DNA of 64,000 nt from Aphrophora alni. Its lineage: Eukaryota > Arthropoda > Insecta > Hemiptera > Aphrophoridae. The DNA is taken from contig OY740774.1 of assembly GCA_963513935.1 (NCBI GenBank), positions 28,353,949-28,417,948 of the forward strand, read 5' to 3'. Made by a program: the position numbers and the translations under genes. The notes under the pieces were generated by a model. The model searched no databases. It worked only from the letters and a program-made list of their open reading frames with translations, and was not told the origin of the DNA. Shown piece after piece: positions 47,262-59,399 of this stretch (positions are counted from its first letter, which is position 1; each line of letters begins with the position of its first letter).

Positions 47262-47890
47262 TCAATAGGATGCTTCAAAAAGGACTTAAGAACTTTTTGT
47301 AAATTCATGTAAATTTATTCAAACTACTTACACAGTTGGTTTGGGTGTAATTTTGCAGCAAAATAAATCACGTTTTAACTCACGTAGTGCATAGTACCGA
47401 ATAGCACCACTACAAGTGCGAGCGACAGTTGTAATAAGGCTGCTTTACTGGTCTCAATGACTTTATCGGACGAAGATTTGCCTCACTTGTTTCAACGACA
47501 TCGTCAGTCAAACTGGGACGTCAAAGAAGTCCTTGTTATTTCTTATTGCGTACTGAACAACCGGTTTCAACAAAAGATTTATGCCACTCATAAATAAATA
47601 GTAAGCTTACTGGGAGGATCTTTGCCGTAATCAGTAAAAGATTTTTTTTGAACAAATATCGCAGACTTTGATTCTTTCAACCAAAACATACATCGGTACC
47701 AGTAAAGGCAGCCATCTTTGTTACAACTGTCATAGGCACCTGCGGTGGTGCTATTAGGTACTATTCAATACGTAGGTCAAAACGTGATTTATTTTGCTAC
47801 AAAATGACACCAAAACCAGCTGCGAAAGTAGTCTGAATAAACTTATATGAATTTACAAAAATTTAGTCCTTAAGGAGGATCCTGTATGTC
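47262..47890. mobile_element. Non-autonomous element with about 200-bp inverted arms
   Basis: Left arm (about 47262-47475) matches the reverse complement of the right arm (about 47660-47890): 'gtaaattcat.taa.tttatt', 'gcaaaataaatcacgttt', 'atagtacc.aatagcaccac', 'gacagttgtaa.aa', 'ctttactgg'. The right end reads outward as 'cttaaggaggatcctgta', so the terminus is of the TACAGGATcct type. The spacer is under 200 bp and non-coding. No certain target duplication was found. Confidence 0.8.
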
Positions 47891-48459
47891 AAATTTATTT
47901 TAAATGCCACAAAGAGTTGATAAGACGGGAACTTATCAATAAGCTAACTCGTCTTCTATAAAAAATACATTGCGAAAATTAGTAATATATATTTTATAAA
48001 TTGTTTCTAGCTTATAAGTGGACTAGTAAAGAGTTATATTTACGAAACGCCAAGGAATATTCTTCCTTATTTTATATCAGTAATTCTAAAGAGGTAGATG
48101 AACTACCGGAAAGAAAATTTGGAATATAGCCTAAACCCTTCGATTATATGGCGTTCATTTTGTTTATAGCCATATATAACAATTATAACGTACAATGTAC
48201 CTGAAAGTAATTGATATTAGGAGAAAGCCTGAAAGAGTCATACTGTTAATTGTAATATTAATTTATTTAATGAAACAACTTCAAACAGTATTTGATTCCT
48301 GAGGTAACAGTGGTAAAAGTGCTTTCAATTATTATATTCACGTACTAAAAATAAACATTGAAATAAATTAATGTGTTAATCTATAATTCTTCTACGACTT
48401 ACATAATTAATTTCGTGTAGATTCTTCTTACACTACTTTAATTGTCTTAACTTTTGTTT

Positions 48460-48717
48460 CTTTTATTGTTGTTTGAAAGCGAAAAACCTCCGGTCATCAT
48501 TATCTTATTGAATAGGGGAAGAAAAAACGTAAAATAAAAACCCTAGATCTCGATTACTCCTGTAGTAGCAGGCTCGGAAAAGAACATGAGTTTTTCAAGA
48601 GAAAATTGATAGATTGAGTGGGATCTAACCAAAGTCTAGATAAAAAAAAAGCTTAAATTCAGCTGGAATACTCGGGATGCCAACCCCGTACTCACTATAG
48701 TGAGCCTCTGAGGGTTG
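48460..48717 (-). repeat. Family A dispersed repeat, copy 8
   Basis: The longest reversed copy. In reverse complement: 'caaccctcagaggctcacta' with the perfect palindrome ctcactatagtgag, 'gagtacggggttggcatccc', 'gagtattcc', 'ccgagcctgct', 'gagatctagggtttttat', 'gatgaccggaggtttttcgc', 'tttcaaacaacaa'. It defines the 3' end used for the family. Confidence 0.75.
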
Positions 48718-48895
48718 TCTTAACTTCTTCGTTTCTGATGAACTCTATTTCAAAAACTATTTACGTACTTCTTCGTCACTTCAAAAAGCCACCTTTTATA
48801 ACCCAAGAACCTTTCCGCTTTCATCTACTATGATTAACTACTATGATTACACGAACTAACCAATATCAATTGCAGCGTGGTATTAACCAATTACA

Positions 48896-48985
48896 TAGGA
48901 GGGCGGAGTCTATAGTTTGAGGAGAGGGCGGAGCCTACTGGTTGAGAAGAGGGCGGAGCCTATTGATAAAGAAGAGGGGAGGTCA
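48896..48985. repeat. 25-bp tandem repeat with GC boxes
   Basis: GAGGGCGGAG(C/T)CTA units start at period 25 (GGGCGG at 48901, 48926 and 48951; a degenerate 'gggga' at 48976). Each unit contains GGGCGG, the consensus core for Sp1/KLF-type factors. GC-rich islands of this kind are rare in this window. Confidence 0.9.
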
Positions 48986-49299
48986 TTCGTATTATATTAA
49001 ACGTCTCCTATACGAGATATTGCAGTAAAAATGGAGTTCTTTCAAATCGCATCATCAGAAGTATAAAGATTGCTTAAAGTTACATAAAAATACACTAAAA
49101 ATAAGCTACTGAAATAAATGTTACTAAAATTGACGTGCTATATATATTTTGTTCACACAGAAATGAACTAAAAAACTTTCTAAACATTTATATCGTAACA
49201 TTTAAACCACAATTGTACGAGAAGTACCAACATAATTAGCGAGTACAATTGTACTAAAACCAAGTTGACTATATGTAATAATGGTGTTCGACAATAACT

Positions 49300-50360
49300 C
49301 TCATTCTAGTTGAAATTATTGTTTTAATTCAAACAAGAGAATAATGTAATCTGTTGATAAAGCGCCAACAAAAGCATTGCAAAGGCTTTAAATGTGTAAT
49401 ATCGGTAATGGAACTGGTTTATGGCGGTAGTTCCTTTATTACGACGTAGAATTTATTTTATTTCATTATTGGATGGGTTACGGAATGTATTACTGGATGT
49501 TATGTAAAACATTTTTACAATTAATTATTTTGTACATTATTTAATACACACAGAATAGTCGGTGCATTGAAAAAGTCCCTTCCTAATGACTGTTGAAATA
49601 AAACATTTATTTGTATGATGAGTTTGCCAACAACAAATGTATTATTTAGTACTGAACGAATAGTGGTATAAAAGAACTTTCAAATGAAAAAATGTGATAG
49701 TTCCCATCATTGTACTTACCTAACCCATTCATTCAATCTAAATAAAAGTAACTTTTCTAAATGTAATGCCTAAAAGTTGTTTTTTGAAGGAAATGTTAAA
49801 TTGTATTGGTAGATCAAGGAGTCTTATCCATTATTGTAAGTTTGTTTAAAACAGTTGCAATGGTTTTCTGGATCTCGTAATTACGTATATTCACTACTAG
49901 CTTATCGTTAGCTAAGCCAGTTAGGCCGTCAGGGCTTCGTCGATGTTTATTTCTTAAAAAGTCTCCACTCTCTTAGCTCGTATCAGTGTCTAGGCACTCG
50001 ACCGCCTCTAAACAGAAACCATTTTTCGCTACGCTCGGGGACTTCAGCCCTGCCGGATCATGTAACTATACGAAAATCACATGTTCTATATGAGGAGGTC
50101 AGAGTGCGAAATAAAGATTTGACAATAACTACGCTATTTATCATCGTAGAGAAGTTGGGTTGGTACCACTACATGCAGAATTGAAATCTCTAAATTTTTA
50201 TCATATTTAGTCTGTTGAGATATAAACAAAAAATATTTTAAATGGCCGCCATTCAGACATTTTCAATTCGATTTTTTAAATTCCAATAGAGTTCTATATG
50301 ACCACACTGTCTACTCCAAATTTCATGTTCCTATCCTAATTTTTGTATTATCGACCTTCG
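49300..50360 (+). repeat. Family B dispersed repeat, copy 3 (longest)
   Basis: Its first part ('aagagaataatg', 'agcgccaacaaaagcattg', 'gtaatatcggtaatgg', 'tttatggcgg') recurs at 59400-59560. Its last part ('ccctgccggatcatgtaact', 'tcatcgtagagaagttgg', 'ggtaccactacatgcagaat', 'aaatggccgcc') recurs at 17460-17860 (reverse), 30290-30480 and 61450-61690. About 1.06 kb, non-coding. Full ends are unknown. Confidence 0.65.
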
Positions 50361-50369
50361 TACACTGAG

Positions 50370-52220
50370 CAAATAAAATAAAATTGGAATTGTTCTTTAA
50401 AATTCCCTACAGATATTGTTTATACGACCAGAAAATTTAAAACTTTTTAACTTACCACTTTGTTATTGTTTTCATGTATATAAAACTATTATAGGATTAC
50501 ACAAAATATATAATACTAATTTATTATTTATATAACAGCTACAATTAATTTAAATTTTTTCAAATCTAGACGCGTCAAATCCGGAGATTTTGAAGGTCGT
50601 TCAACATGACCTCGCCAACTCAAAATTAATGTCTACAGTTCGAGACATTAATGATCTTTGAACGAATATAGTCAAATAATGTAACAAAATAACCCAAAAC
50701 GTGTTTGTGTGTGTCAGAAATTCTTGTTTAAACTACATCTGTTACTACAAAGATGACCACAGTTTGAACATCTACTGAAATAGGTCAGTATAATTGTACA
50801 ACTTGATGTATTTTGCTATTAATTAATAATTAGTGTATTGTTTTCATATTTAAACCATTTTGAAGTGGTTTTATGTTGTAATATGAGTTTTAAAATGTTG
50901 CATTGAGGGGTAAATCAAAGTCTTGTGCAGTAACATGCGCCTCATACAATTAAAATATTAAATGTGTAGTATTAAAAAAAAAGTTAAATATCATATAGTT
51001 CCTATAGATTTTCTTGAATAACTGGAAATAGGACGTTAAAGATGTTAAATCATATGTAACAACACCATATTGCTTTTTAAATAAATTGACTCAAATCCAA
51101 TATGGCGGCCAAATATTTTTACATATCACAAAACGTAGTTGAGTAATTATACGCAAACTTCATTTAGTTCAAAATCGATGACGAAAAGTATGGAAAAAGT
51201 GGAGGAGTGGGGGTAGAATTTATATTCTTCGTATATACTTCAATGAATTTGAATAAAATACAAACAATAGTCGGATTGCTTACGCTTACCACTTAGAACG
51301 TCGTCTACTGTTCTCAAATCACTGGTTATTTAATAACAGTAAATTCAATAAACTGTCAAAGTTTTAATAAGTAAAGCACCGCTAAAGTTTAGTACAATAA
51401 TTACTTCGTCAAACTCTGTTCCGCTGACCTTCTTTAAAAAGTAATCTTAATACCAAGTAATTAACCTCATTAAAGTGATAAATTATAGTTGTATTTATAC
51501 TGATTATCGTTTTTTACCAACGTTAAGGGATTTAAATATCGAGTTTGTGGTTTTATTGCAACCAATAAATAACCTTTACTTTTTTTCCTTACTCTTCGTA
51601 GATTTCATTTAAATTATTTTTAGACTAATTGTCGTCCTTTTTAATATGAAAATTGTGTCAATGAATTAGTTTGACCAAGTTATGTTGGAGGGGGGACTAT
51701 AACTTGAAGGCTAACGTGTCGGTTTTTTTAATGACAGAGGAACCAAAATATCCGTTACTTTGTGGTTTGAAACAGTTGTTTAGGTTATTAAAAGTTAAAT
51801 TTTGTAAAAAATGGATAAATATTGCTTAATAGCCAATTTTGAGATTTTTGAACTTTTATTATGTTTTTTTTTAAACTTGCATCAGGGAGATGGCAAACAA
51901 TATGTTTTCTCTAAGTTTTTGGGGAAATTGGAATTTTGTATTTTGTTCTTTTGGACAAAATTCTTACTCTCAAATTTTGAGTTTGAAAAAATAACAACAA
52001 ACAAAATATCAATTTTGTGTTATCTATCACATAAATTACTCTCTATTACGTTTATGTGAATAAGTTTTTAATGAATAATAATAATTAAGGGTAAATTTAG
52101 CAAGACTTAAATCCACTTGGCGCTTATAAATGTACGTTGTTGAACCATTAGCGTTAAAAAATTGTAAACTGCCATTGGTAGGTGCAATTCTAGATCAACA
52201 GCGAGGGGAATTCGATGTGC
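50370..52220. other. Non-coding stretch, mostly unrecognised
   Basis: Contains one 'atatggcggcc' motif (51100). A short family C/D-like phrase, 'aaacaatagtcggattgctt', lies near 51265. The 82-codon frame at 51811-52059 has a low-complexity, F/L-rich translation and is not believed. Confidence 0.4.
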
Positions 52221-52224
52221 TAAC

Positions 52225-52640
52225 CACACATTATCCTACTTAAAAACAGTCTAGCCTTTTAGAGAGTTTATTTCTTAATTTGGTTTTTAAATAAAATATT
52301 AAGGCAAGATTTCTCAACAAGCAATCATAAACATTCAATGAAACGTAGTAACGCGTAAACTATCCTGTAATTAGTTTGTATTAACTTCACAGAGTGTACT
52401 AACAGCATATCTGTGAATTTTGATTTTGCCTGCCCCAAAGCAAGGGATCGTACAGACTGCAGTAATCAAACCATATCCATCTACTCTGTACCTTTGCCTT
52501 GTGTTCAAACTTCACTGAATAACCACCTACATACCCTACTTCAAACACATCTGTGGTGAACTCATTATAGGTTGAATAACCACGATACGTCAGGCATTAT
52601 ATTATATTCGGAGTAGCAAGAAATAATTGTAATTATTACC
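52225..52640 (-). repeat. Family F dispersed repeat, copy 1 (reverse)
   Basis: In reverse complement it matches 58105-58450 closely: 'cctgacgta.cgtggtt', 'gttcaccacagatgtgtttg', 'gatatggtttg.ttactgc', 'atcccttgctttg.ggca', 'tcaaaattcac', 'gttagtacactctgt', 'gaaatcttgcctta'. Long conserved stretches suggest that this family is younger than most here. Non-coding as far as seen. Confidence 0.75.
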
Positions 52641-52689
52641 GAATCAATAAGTAAAGCTTATCCTAATATTTGTGTTCTATCATATTCCA

Positions 52690-53205
52690 ATGTTGGGATT
52701 ATCTTATTGGGTGTGTTGATAACTCGGTTGTCCTTTAAGCTACAAGAAAATTTGGAGATAGAAATTTGGGGGATTGGAACAAAAATTGTGTTTCTATTGT
52801 ATTCTTTTGTGATGTAGATAATTGTCAAGATTTAATGTTTTCAATTTTTCACCGATAACTCGGTTATCCTTTAGGCTACAGAAGGAATAAAAAACATATT
52901 TTGTAAAGTTAACGGTTTTTGAGATATTCTACTTCAAAAGTTTAAATCCGCCATTATGAAATGATTAATGGAAATCGGATGATTATTTTTCTCAAATTGA
53001 GTCTTTACAATACTATGTAGCATTTCAACTCTATATCAATAGTTAATTAAAAGATATGATTTTTTTTAAATACAAAATGGAGGCTTGATAGAAATCTAAG
53101 CATTTTATGAAATATGTTGATATAAACCTTATAATTGGTTTTGATCTGATGTATAAGCTCCTGAAGTTTTGGAACGATTTTTGGAAACACCCTGTATAAA
53201 TAAAA
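52690..53205 (+). repeat. Family J repeat ending in CACCCTGTATA, copy 2
   Basis: Ends 'ggaaacaccctgtataaata' like copy 1 at 29452. It contains an internal doubled phrase, 'gataactcggttgtccttta' (about 52717) and 'gataactcggttatccttta' (about 52853), then 'gtttttgagatattctactt' and 'aaatccgccatt'. Confidence 0.55.
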
Positions 53206-53599
53206 ACAAGAAGAAAGTAGTAGTACATACTGTAATAATGTTAGGGTCGATAGAAAACGATAGTTAGTCTTGAGAGTCGTGTTAGGAAAGATGAAAGAAA
53301 GTATACTCGTAAATCCCGGCGCGAATGCTGGCACTTTGACTATCGCTAACAAACCGCTACTAACCTGACCAAAAACATCAGTACTACCGGAGGGTAGATA
53401 AACCAGTTCCCTATTCCAATTGTATGCTTCTCAACTTATATTTATCTTGATATGTGAATAAAGCTTAAAGCGATCACATTTAATAAAGGGTGAGGTATTT
53501 TTCGTTGAAAGGTTGAATCAAATTAGAAAACGGCGTTGGGGAATGTTTTTTCCCCTCCACTTTGACCTTGGTAAGTTCAAGTGCCAGCATTCACACCGA

Positions 53600-53679
53600 G
53601 ATCTAATCTAAACCAAGACTACATGTAGAAGAGTCCAGCTAGATTTACTCTCGTTGCCACACCCGTACTCACTGAGGGA
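53600..53679 (-). repeat. Family A fragment, copy 9 (5' part)
   Basis: In reverse complement: 'ccctcagtgagtacgggtgt', 'ggcaacgagagtaaatctag', 'tacatgtagtcttggtttag'. Only the 5' half is present, unlike the other copies, which keep the 3' half. Confidence 0.55.
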
Positions 53680-53689
53680 ATGTTAATAT

Positions 53690-56430
53690 TTTCTGCCAGA
53701 AAGATATAGAAAATAGTCTAAATTTTCTTTTTATTTGAAGAGTTTTTATACGACTAGGTACATTTTGTTCACACCATTGTATTCAATACTTCGGAGTCCA
53801 CGCTTTATCCTAGTCGTAGCAAGGTGTTCATGTCTTGGAATCAAGCTACATATTGTTTTGTGTAGCTGTCACTTTTAAAAGGAAAATACAATCTTGTACA
53901 TTCATCAATAGGCCTCGTTGCAAAGTACCTTATTGCTAAACGATTTATCAACGTTTTAATCTACAGACGTAATGTCAAATAGTGAAATTAAAACAGGGTC
54001 TCGCTTAGGTTCTTCAATTGAACTCAAATTATTATTTTTAGGAACAAAAACACCTAACTCTGCCCCCACTCCTCTGTAGATATTATAGGAAAGTTAAGGG
54101 GATTGATGTAGAGCAATCATTGGCGGCGACTACACTGGATTATAAATACGGTATATAATTTTGTATATCATTTTCATCTCATCTAGGAATGTTATAATTA
54201 AAATGATTCAATTTGGTCTGTCTGAGTAGAATAGTTAAGGTATCAGTATATAGTTTAAGTAATTATATATTACAAGAGCTAACATATGGTTCAACAAAGA
54301 ATCTGTACTGAATTCTGTGGTTCCGACATGTTAAACGAGTTTTAGATATGCCAATAAGAAGAAAGGAGGGGGAGAACAGAGGGAGGAGCGAGTTACTTAT
54401 AACCAGTCCAAGCGTAGGATGACCAGTACTATTAAGTGTTTTGAGAATGGAGTATATCCGAAACGCGTCAACAAACGTGAGTTTAACGAAGCTGGGAAAG
54501 GCGGAATAATGTATTTGTTTTAATTACGGTATATAAATTCGTGAACGCTTTTGTCTTTGAAAGACTTGTAAAACGAGGTTTACTTGAACTGTTTCTGTTA
54601 GAAACTCCTCAGCCCCCTTCTCCCGAATATTCATTGTAATTAAAAATTTTACGTAGTCTAAATAATCGGTTAAAATTTATATAACGGGTAAAAAACAAGT
54701 TTAACTGCTTTTTAAATTTTTTTGGGAGATGTCATACACATCTAGACTATACATTAAAAAAGAAAAAAAAATTATTAGCACATTTGGAAAGAATTGTGTA
54801 TTAACACATGCCTTTTGAAATTACCACAAAGCTGAGGACAATATTGGAAACTAAAGTTAGATACGTACTAAAGAAACCAGGACTAAAACTATTTAGTCAA
54901 CACACTAACGCATGGCATTACAAACACCAAGTTGAAAATGGATCATATACTACTAAACATAAAGAGTTGTGTGCCAGCTGGGTAGTTACCAATCATTTTT
55001 TCAGGTTGAACAACCCTTTGTCCCCTCTTCCAAGCATTTGGTTTGAAATTTTAATCACTCCTTGAAAGTTAATAGGAGAAGATGTGCAAATTTTGGAATA
55101 AATTATAGTTATAATAACGTTGTTATTGATCTTATTTCCCTGTCTTATCCACTAATAATCCTTACATTATATTTACTTCTTCAACTTAAACTCTCTAATA
55201 CATACTGCACTGCATGATTGCACCTGTTGCTCATCAAGTTCACTATTAATAGAAACGGAAAAGTTGCCCAATCTAAATATAAATCTAACAATGGTTTAAG
55301 TGCATCTATTAATTATATCACACTTAACTAGTTGGCAGTGATAAGAACTTCTGCGCACTCGTTTTGAGCAATGATGCAAACATAACCCCAGATTTAAGCT
55401 AATAATGAAATGAAAACATCTGTTCAGAAAAATCATCTTACAAATTAACATTGAGATAACCGTTTTATTATTTCTGTTCTGTCCATGTATTTTAAATTAG
55501 ATTTGTTCTTAAAATGTGTAAAATATACTATGATGGATTGCATGTGGGGGGGGGGAGGGAAACCCTTTATATTCGAGGGCGTTAAAATATAAGCAATAAT
55601 TTCCATATTCCTTTCTTATAAAGCAATCATGACTCATTGAGCCAACATATGCATGTTTAAACCTGTCATTAGTTGTGATAGTTTCTTTCTCCATCAGTGC
55701 TGTTTTAATCGACATATGTGTGAGCAGAAGGTACATAGTATCGATTATCATTAGGGGTTTTAAATTTTATTTATTTTAATTTTAATTTTAATTTTTTTTA
55801 TTTTTACAAATGAAGGTGTCATCCGTCTCAGATTTATTTGAGAGTAAAAAATCAGTTTGGAGTTGGTTTAATGTCTCTCTCAATCCAGAGGATATGATTG
55901 GTGTAGGTTATTTTAAAGTGTGGCGTTTCAACCGATCGCATCTTACTCGATCGACAACGCGGTTCGCTTCGACAATAAATAATAAATAGAGAATACGAAA
56001 ACATAAACTGACAGTTCTAGACCGCTCGTCTAAAACAGTTGAATTATATTCAGTATTGCCATTAAACTAATAAAATCAGACAGTTTAAACGGTTAAATAT
56101 GGTTATAGTTCGGTTTATACTATAAATACGTTAAAATCTAGGCCACATTAAAATGGAATGTCGTAATTTTCGAGAATTTATTTTATCTGTAAATTATTCT
56201 AAAAAATGAAGGTTCTTACGAAACCTTTTTTAAAATCTAATACCTGAATTATATAACTCACTAGGACTGAACAGAACCCAGGATAAAGCCGGTGGTCAAT
56301 GTTTTTAGGACGGCTAGTTGTTTGTAAGTCTCGAGGACTGACCAAATTTCACTTTACTGGCTTCCAGGCTTGCACTTACAGGGATGGCAATTCCCGAATT
56401 TCCCTCCATTTCTCGATACAGTGAAATTTC
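53690..56430. other. Non-coding stretch with purine tract and G-run
   Basis: A purine-rich run occurs at 54358-54392 and a run of about 10 G at 55546-55555. The 85-codon frame at 54808-55065 (KLRTILETKVRYVLKK..., mixed composition) matches nothing recognised. No TE landmarks were noticed. Confidence 0.4.
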
Positions 56431-56475
56431 GATCATTCATACGTCACTATATGAAGAAGAGTTGGAAGTTCGGTA

Positions 56476-57030
56476 AGGCTCAAAACCTCAACCAGTGAAA
56501 GAAAGCCGACTGATGTTGACGTACTAATTCAAGACAATAGGAGAATCGCCGCCTTTAAAATCGCTGAAAACTTGAAATAAGTGTTGGTAGTGTGGGAATG
56601 TTACTTAACTATCGTCTTAAATAGTACTACTTGGGTTTTCCTTCTTTATAAACCTGAATACCAGGACAAAAATGGATTGCATTCACACAACTTCTGCAGC
56701 GTTATAAATAGAATAGAGATAATGTTTAAACTCTATCCAGTAACTTCACTCCATAACCATATAGTGGGGAGATCCAAGCTTACCTCCGCCACGAAAAGCC
56801 AAAACCAAATTTTCTTCTGGGAAATTCGTAGCTACTTTTTTTCTGATTTACGAGGAATTGTTTATCTCGAAGAATAGAGCCCTGTCACTGCTAAGTGCTA
56901 GTCTATGATTTTAAAAGAGAAAGTGAAGCCACAGCTTCGTCCCGAGAGGAGAATTGCCTGGCATTCAGTTTGTTATCTTTAGGTCAATGCTCGGCCTTAC
57001 ACTTCCGCCAAGGAATTGGGATATCTTACC
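56476..57030 (+). pseudogene. Tc1/mariner-superfamily transposase relic
   Basis: Frameshifted and stop-ridden, but recognisable in order. RLKTSTSERKPTD and DVLIQDNRRIAAFKIAENL match the second helix-turn-helix/linker of mariner transposases, followed by ISVGSVGMLLNYRLK (IS.GSV..IL) and the GF/WVP-like region (about 56575-56650). Next comes an LT.EQK.dRI-like stretch (56660-56700). VTSLHNHI...SATKSQ corresponds to the VTGDETW.HHY...P block with the first catalytic aspartate, and FFSDLRGIVYLEE to the FWD.RGI..IDYLE block. Then SMILKEKVKPQLRPERR, and VNARPYTSAKELGYL for HDNARPHTA, the second catalytic aspartate. Both catalytic aspartates are lost or altered. TIRs were not located. Inactive fossil. 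Confidence 0.8.
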
Positions 57031-57709
57031 TTATCAGCAACATGCAGTAGCAGAGGAAAATATAGAAAATTACTTTGCAAGTCGATAAAAATAATTGTAA
57101 ATATAAAAATATATTTTAGCTGATAAATTCATGATTATATTTAAATTTCACTTGTATATTGACCCAAAATTGATGCCGAGTTACTTCTATGATTAGGACA
57201 CAATGAAATGTGCCCATATTTCTCAGACTTCTAATTTCATCAGATTTTTGGCACACATATAACGTTTGCCTATAAAATATATGTGTTTTAACTTGTCAGG
57301 CACTTGTATGTGTGGCACCCAGTTTGTTTAGTACCTGTATTTTTTTACTGAAATTAATTGATATCAGTGTAACAACGACCGTGTCATACTGTAATGTGAG
57401 CAATTAAAACGTTTCAACAGTGTTTGATTCCGAAGCGAACTGTTATAAAAAAGAAAGTCAACTGAAAATTTCATAACATGTCACGTAGCAGATTCGCTGA
57501 ACAATAAAGTCATATTTGTGCATTAAGTTGGTATTACAGTTAGTCAAAATAAAATCTAAAAGTAAGAAGAAAGTTCCGAAAACCGTTATCAACAGACGCA
57601 ATTTAGTTTATAGCAACAAATATGAAGTTAGTTACGTACTAAATATGACGGAAATTTATTTAAAATTCTGGCCGCTAGTTTTTATTTTACCAGAATATAA
57701 AAAAATATC

Positions 57710-57960
57710 TTCCTTATTACTTTTTTGTTGTTTATATTTATACAAATTAAAAATTTTAATTTTCTCTGAGTTACAACCAAAATATCAAATAACATTTATT
57801 TACGTAAGAGTAAGTTTCTCTAAAAGTTGATATAATGTTCATGTAACTTGTGTTATATGAATCAAAGTAAATTAGAGTAAAATATAAACAGTAGTGGGAT
57901 TGTTTACGTTTCCAAGAAGGAGCAGGTTTATTGTTCACAAGACCACTATTTAAGAAATAC
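57710..57960 (+). repeat. Families D and C, partial copy
   Basis: 'ttatatttatacaaattaaa', 'gttgatataatgttcatgta', 'acttgtgttatatgaat', 'aaacagtagtgggattgttt' and 'acgtttccaagaagg' match 31950-32130. The copy ends before the satellite-like monomer. Confidence 0.55.
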
Positions 57961-58104
57961 ACTAATGACACAAAACATAATTTGAGAACAATTGTATAAG
58001 CAGCCTGATTTGATCTTTAGGTTCCGCTTTAGATTCATCTATGAAATTTCGACATTAATTCATAATACAATAATTTATAATTAGTTAGCAATTATTTATT
58101 GAAT

Positions 58105-58450
58105 TGAAATAACAGGTTTAGTTATTTCTCGCTGATTTTAATACGTAACGCCTGACGTACGGTGGTTTAATCCGTAAGGGTTCACCACAGATGTGTTTGA
58201 AATAGAAGTGGGTGTAGGCGGTTGGGCAAAGTTAGAAGGATATGGTTTGTTTACTGCTGTCAGTCTAATCCCTTGCTTTGAGGCAAGTAAAGTCAAAATT
58301 CACGATATTCTGTTAGTACACTCTGTAAAGATATTTAAAATTATAGCGTGACTCTTGTGTAATTACACAATAATAATATTTCTATACTCTCTTGTAAGTT
58401 GGTTATTTATGAAGAAATCTTGCCTTATTATTTGAGTTAAATTGGCAATA
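58105..58450 (+). repeat. Family F dispersed repeat, copy 2
   Basis: Plus-orientation counterpart of 52225-52640. Compared with that copy it shows small indels, including a change of the 'gccccaaag/gaggcaag' segment. The two copies form an inverted pair 5.5 kb apart. No transposase lies between them, so they are treated as separate insertions. Confidence 0.75.
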
Positions 58451-58565
58451 ATAAGTAGTACAGTACTTCCTGATATATCTGTAATATAGAGAAAGTAATT
58501 TGATGGGTCATAAAAATGCTATCGCGTTTTTCGCGGGATATCCATTTTAAAGTTCCCTGAATTCT

Positions 58566-58581
58566 AAAAAAAAAAAAAAAA
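58566..58581. repeat. Poly(A) run
   Basis: About 16 consecutive A. Confidence 0.9.
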
Positions 58582-59399
58582 ATTATTATGTGTTTTGTTA
58601 TATGTGGAGTGCTTTACAGCCCCAACTAGTGAGCCAGTTTTATAAAATTTGTAACCTGAGTATATTTAGTCCATATTTGATGTTTTTTGTTAGTTTGTTC
58701 CATAATTATGATGGGTAAAATTGATGGGGTAGTTTCCGTAAGATTAAGACTCGAAATTGTTGTTTTTATCAAAATCGGGTACAACGATTTTGATAAACTG
58801 CTGCTATAAGGTAGCTTGTAAATACCTACGAAAATGTAATGGTCAGCTTCTCCATAAAAATTCCGGTTTGTTAGTTTTTAAAACCGATAATCCATGGAGT
58901 TGCTATAATATGAATTATTATTATAATCCATTTAACTTATCTACAAAAGCTTCTACAGATTTTATTGTAATTTTAGTAAAATCTGAAAATTTATGGCCTG
59001 GACCAGAGTGCCAAATTGTAAATATGGCTGATTCAAAATTCAAATTATCTGGAAATCTGTTTTAATGATTTTGATAAAATTTACTCTACATGTACTCTGT
59101 ACATTGATTACATGTATCTGTAAGAACCCAAATAATTTATTGATCGCCATCACCCCAGATATCCAGGTTCGAAAGATAACAGTAAAAAAACGACAATAAT
59201 CTTCCATAGAACTGTTATAAAAGGGCCAATTTAACGAAATCAGCTCTACCTATTTTGTTAACAATTTTAGATAAATGTGAAGATGAACGACCCTTACGCA
59301 ATACAATGATACAAATTCTATTATAAAATACATTTATAAAAGCCTCTACAATCCAATTGCAATATAAATAACGCTAACCACACGCTACTAATGTGCCGA

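Noticed and set aside
50570..50640. Possible coding relic (KSGDFEGRST on the plus strand)
   Set aside because: The short phrase has no second supporting block and no identifiable family.
54808..55065. 85-codon frame as a small gene
   Set aside because: No family resemblance, no splice or promoter context, and a length expected by chance in 64 kb.
52225..58450. One 6-kb transposon bounded by the family F inverted pair
   Set aside because: The interior contains unrelated older elements (family J, a family A fragment, a mariner relic) and no single coding unit. Separate insertions are simpler.
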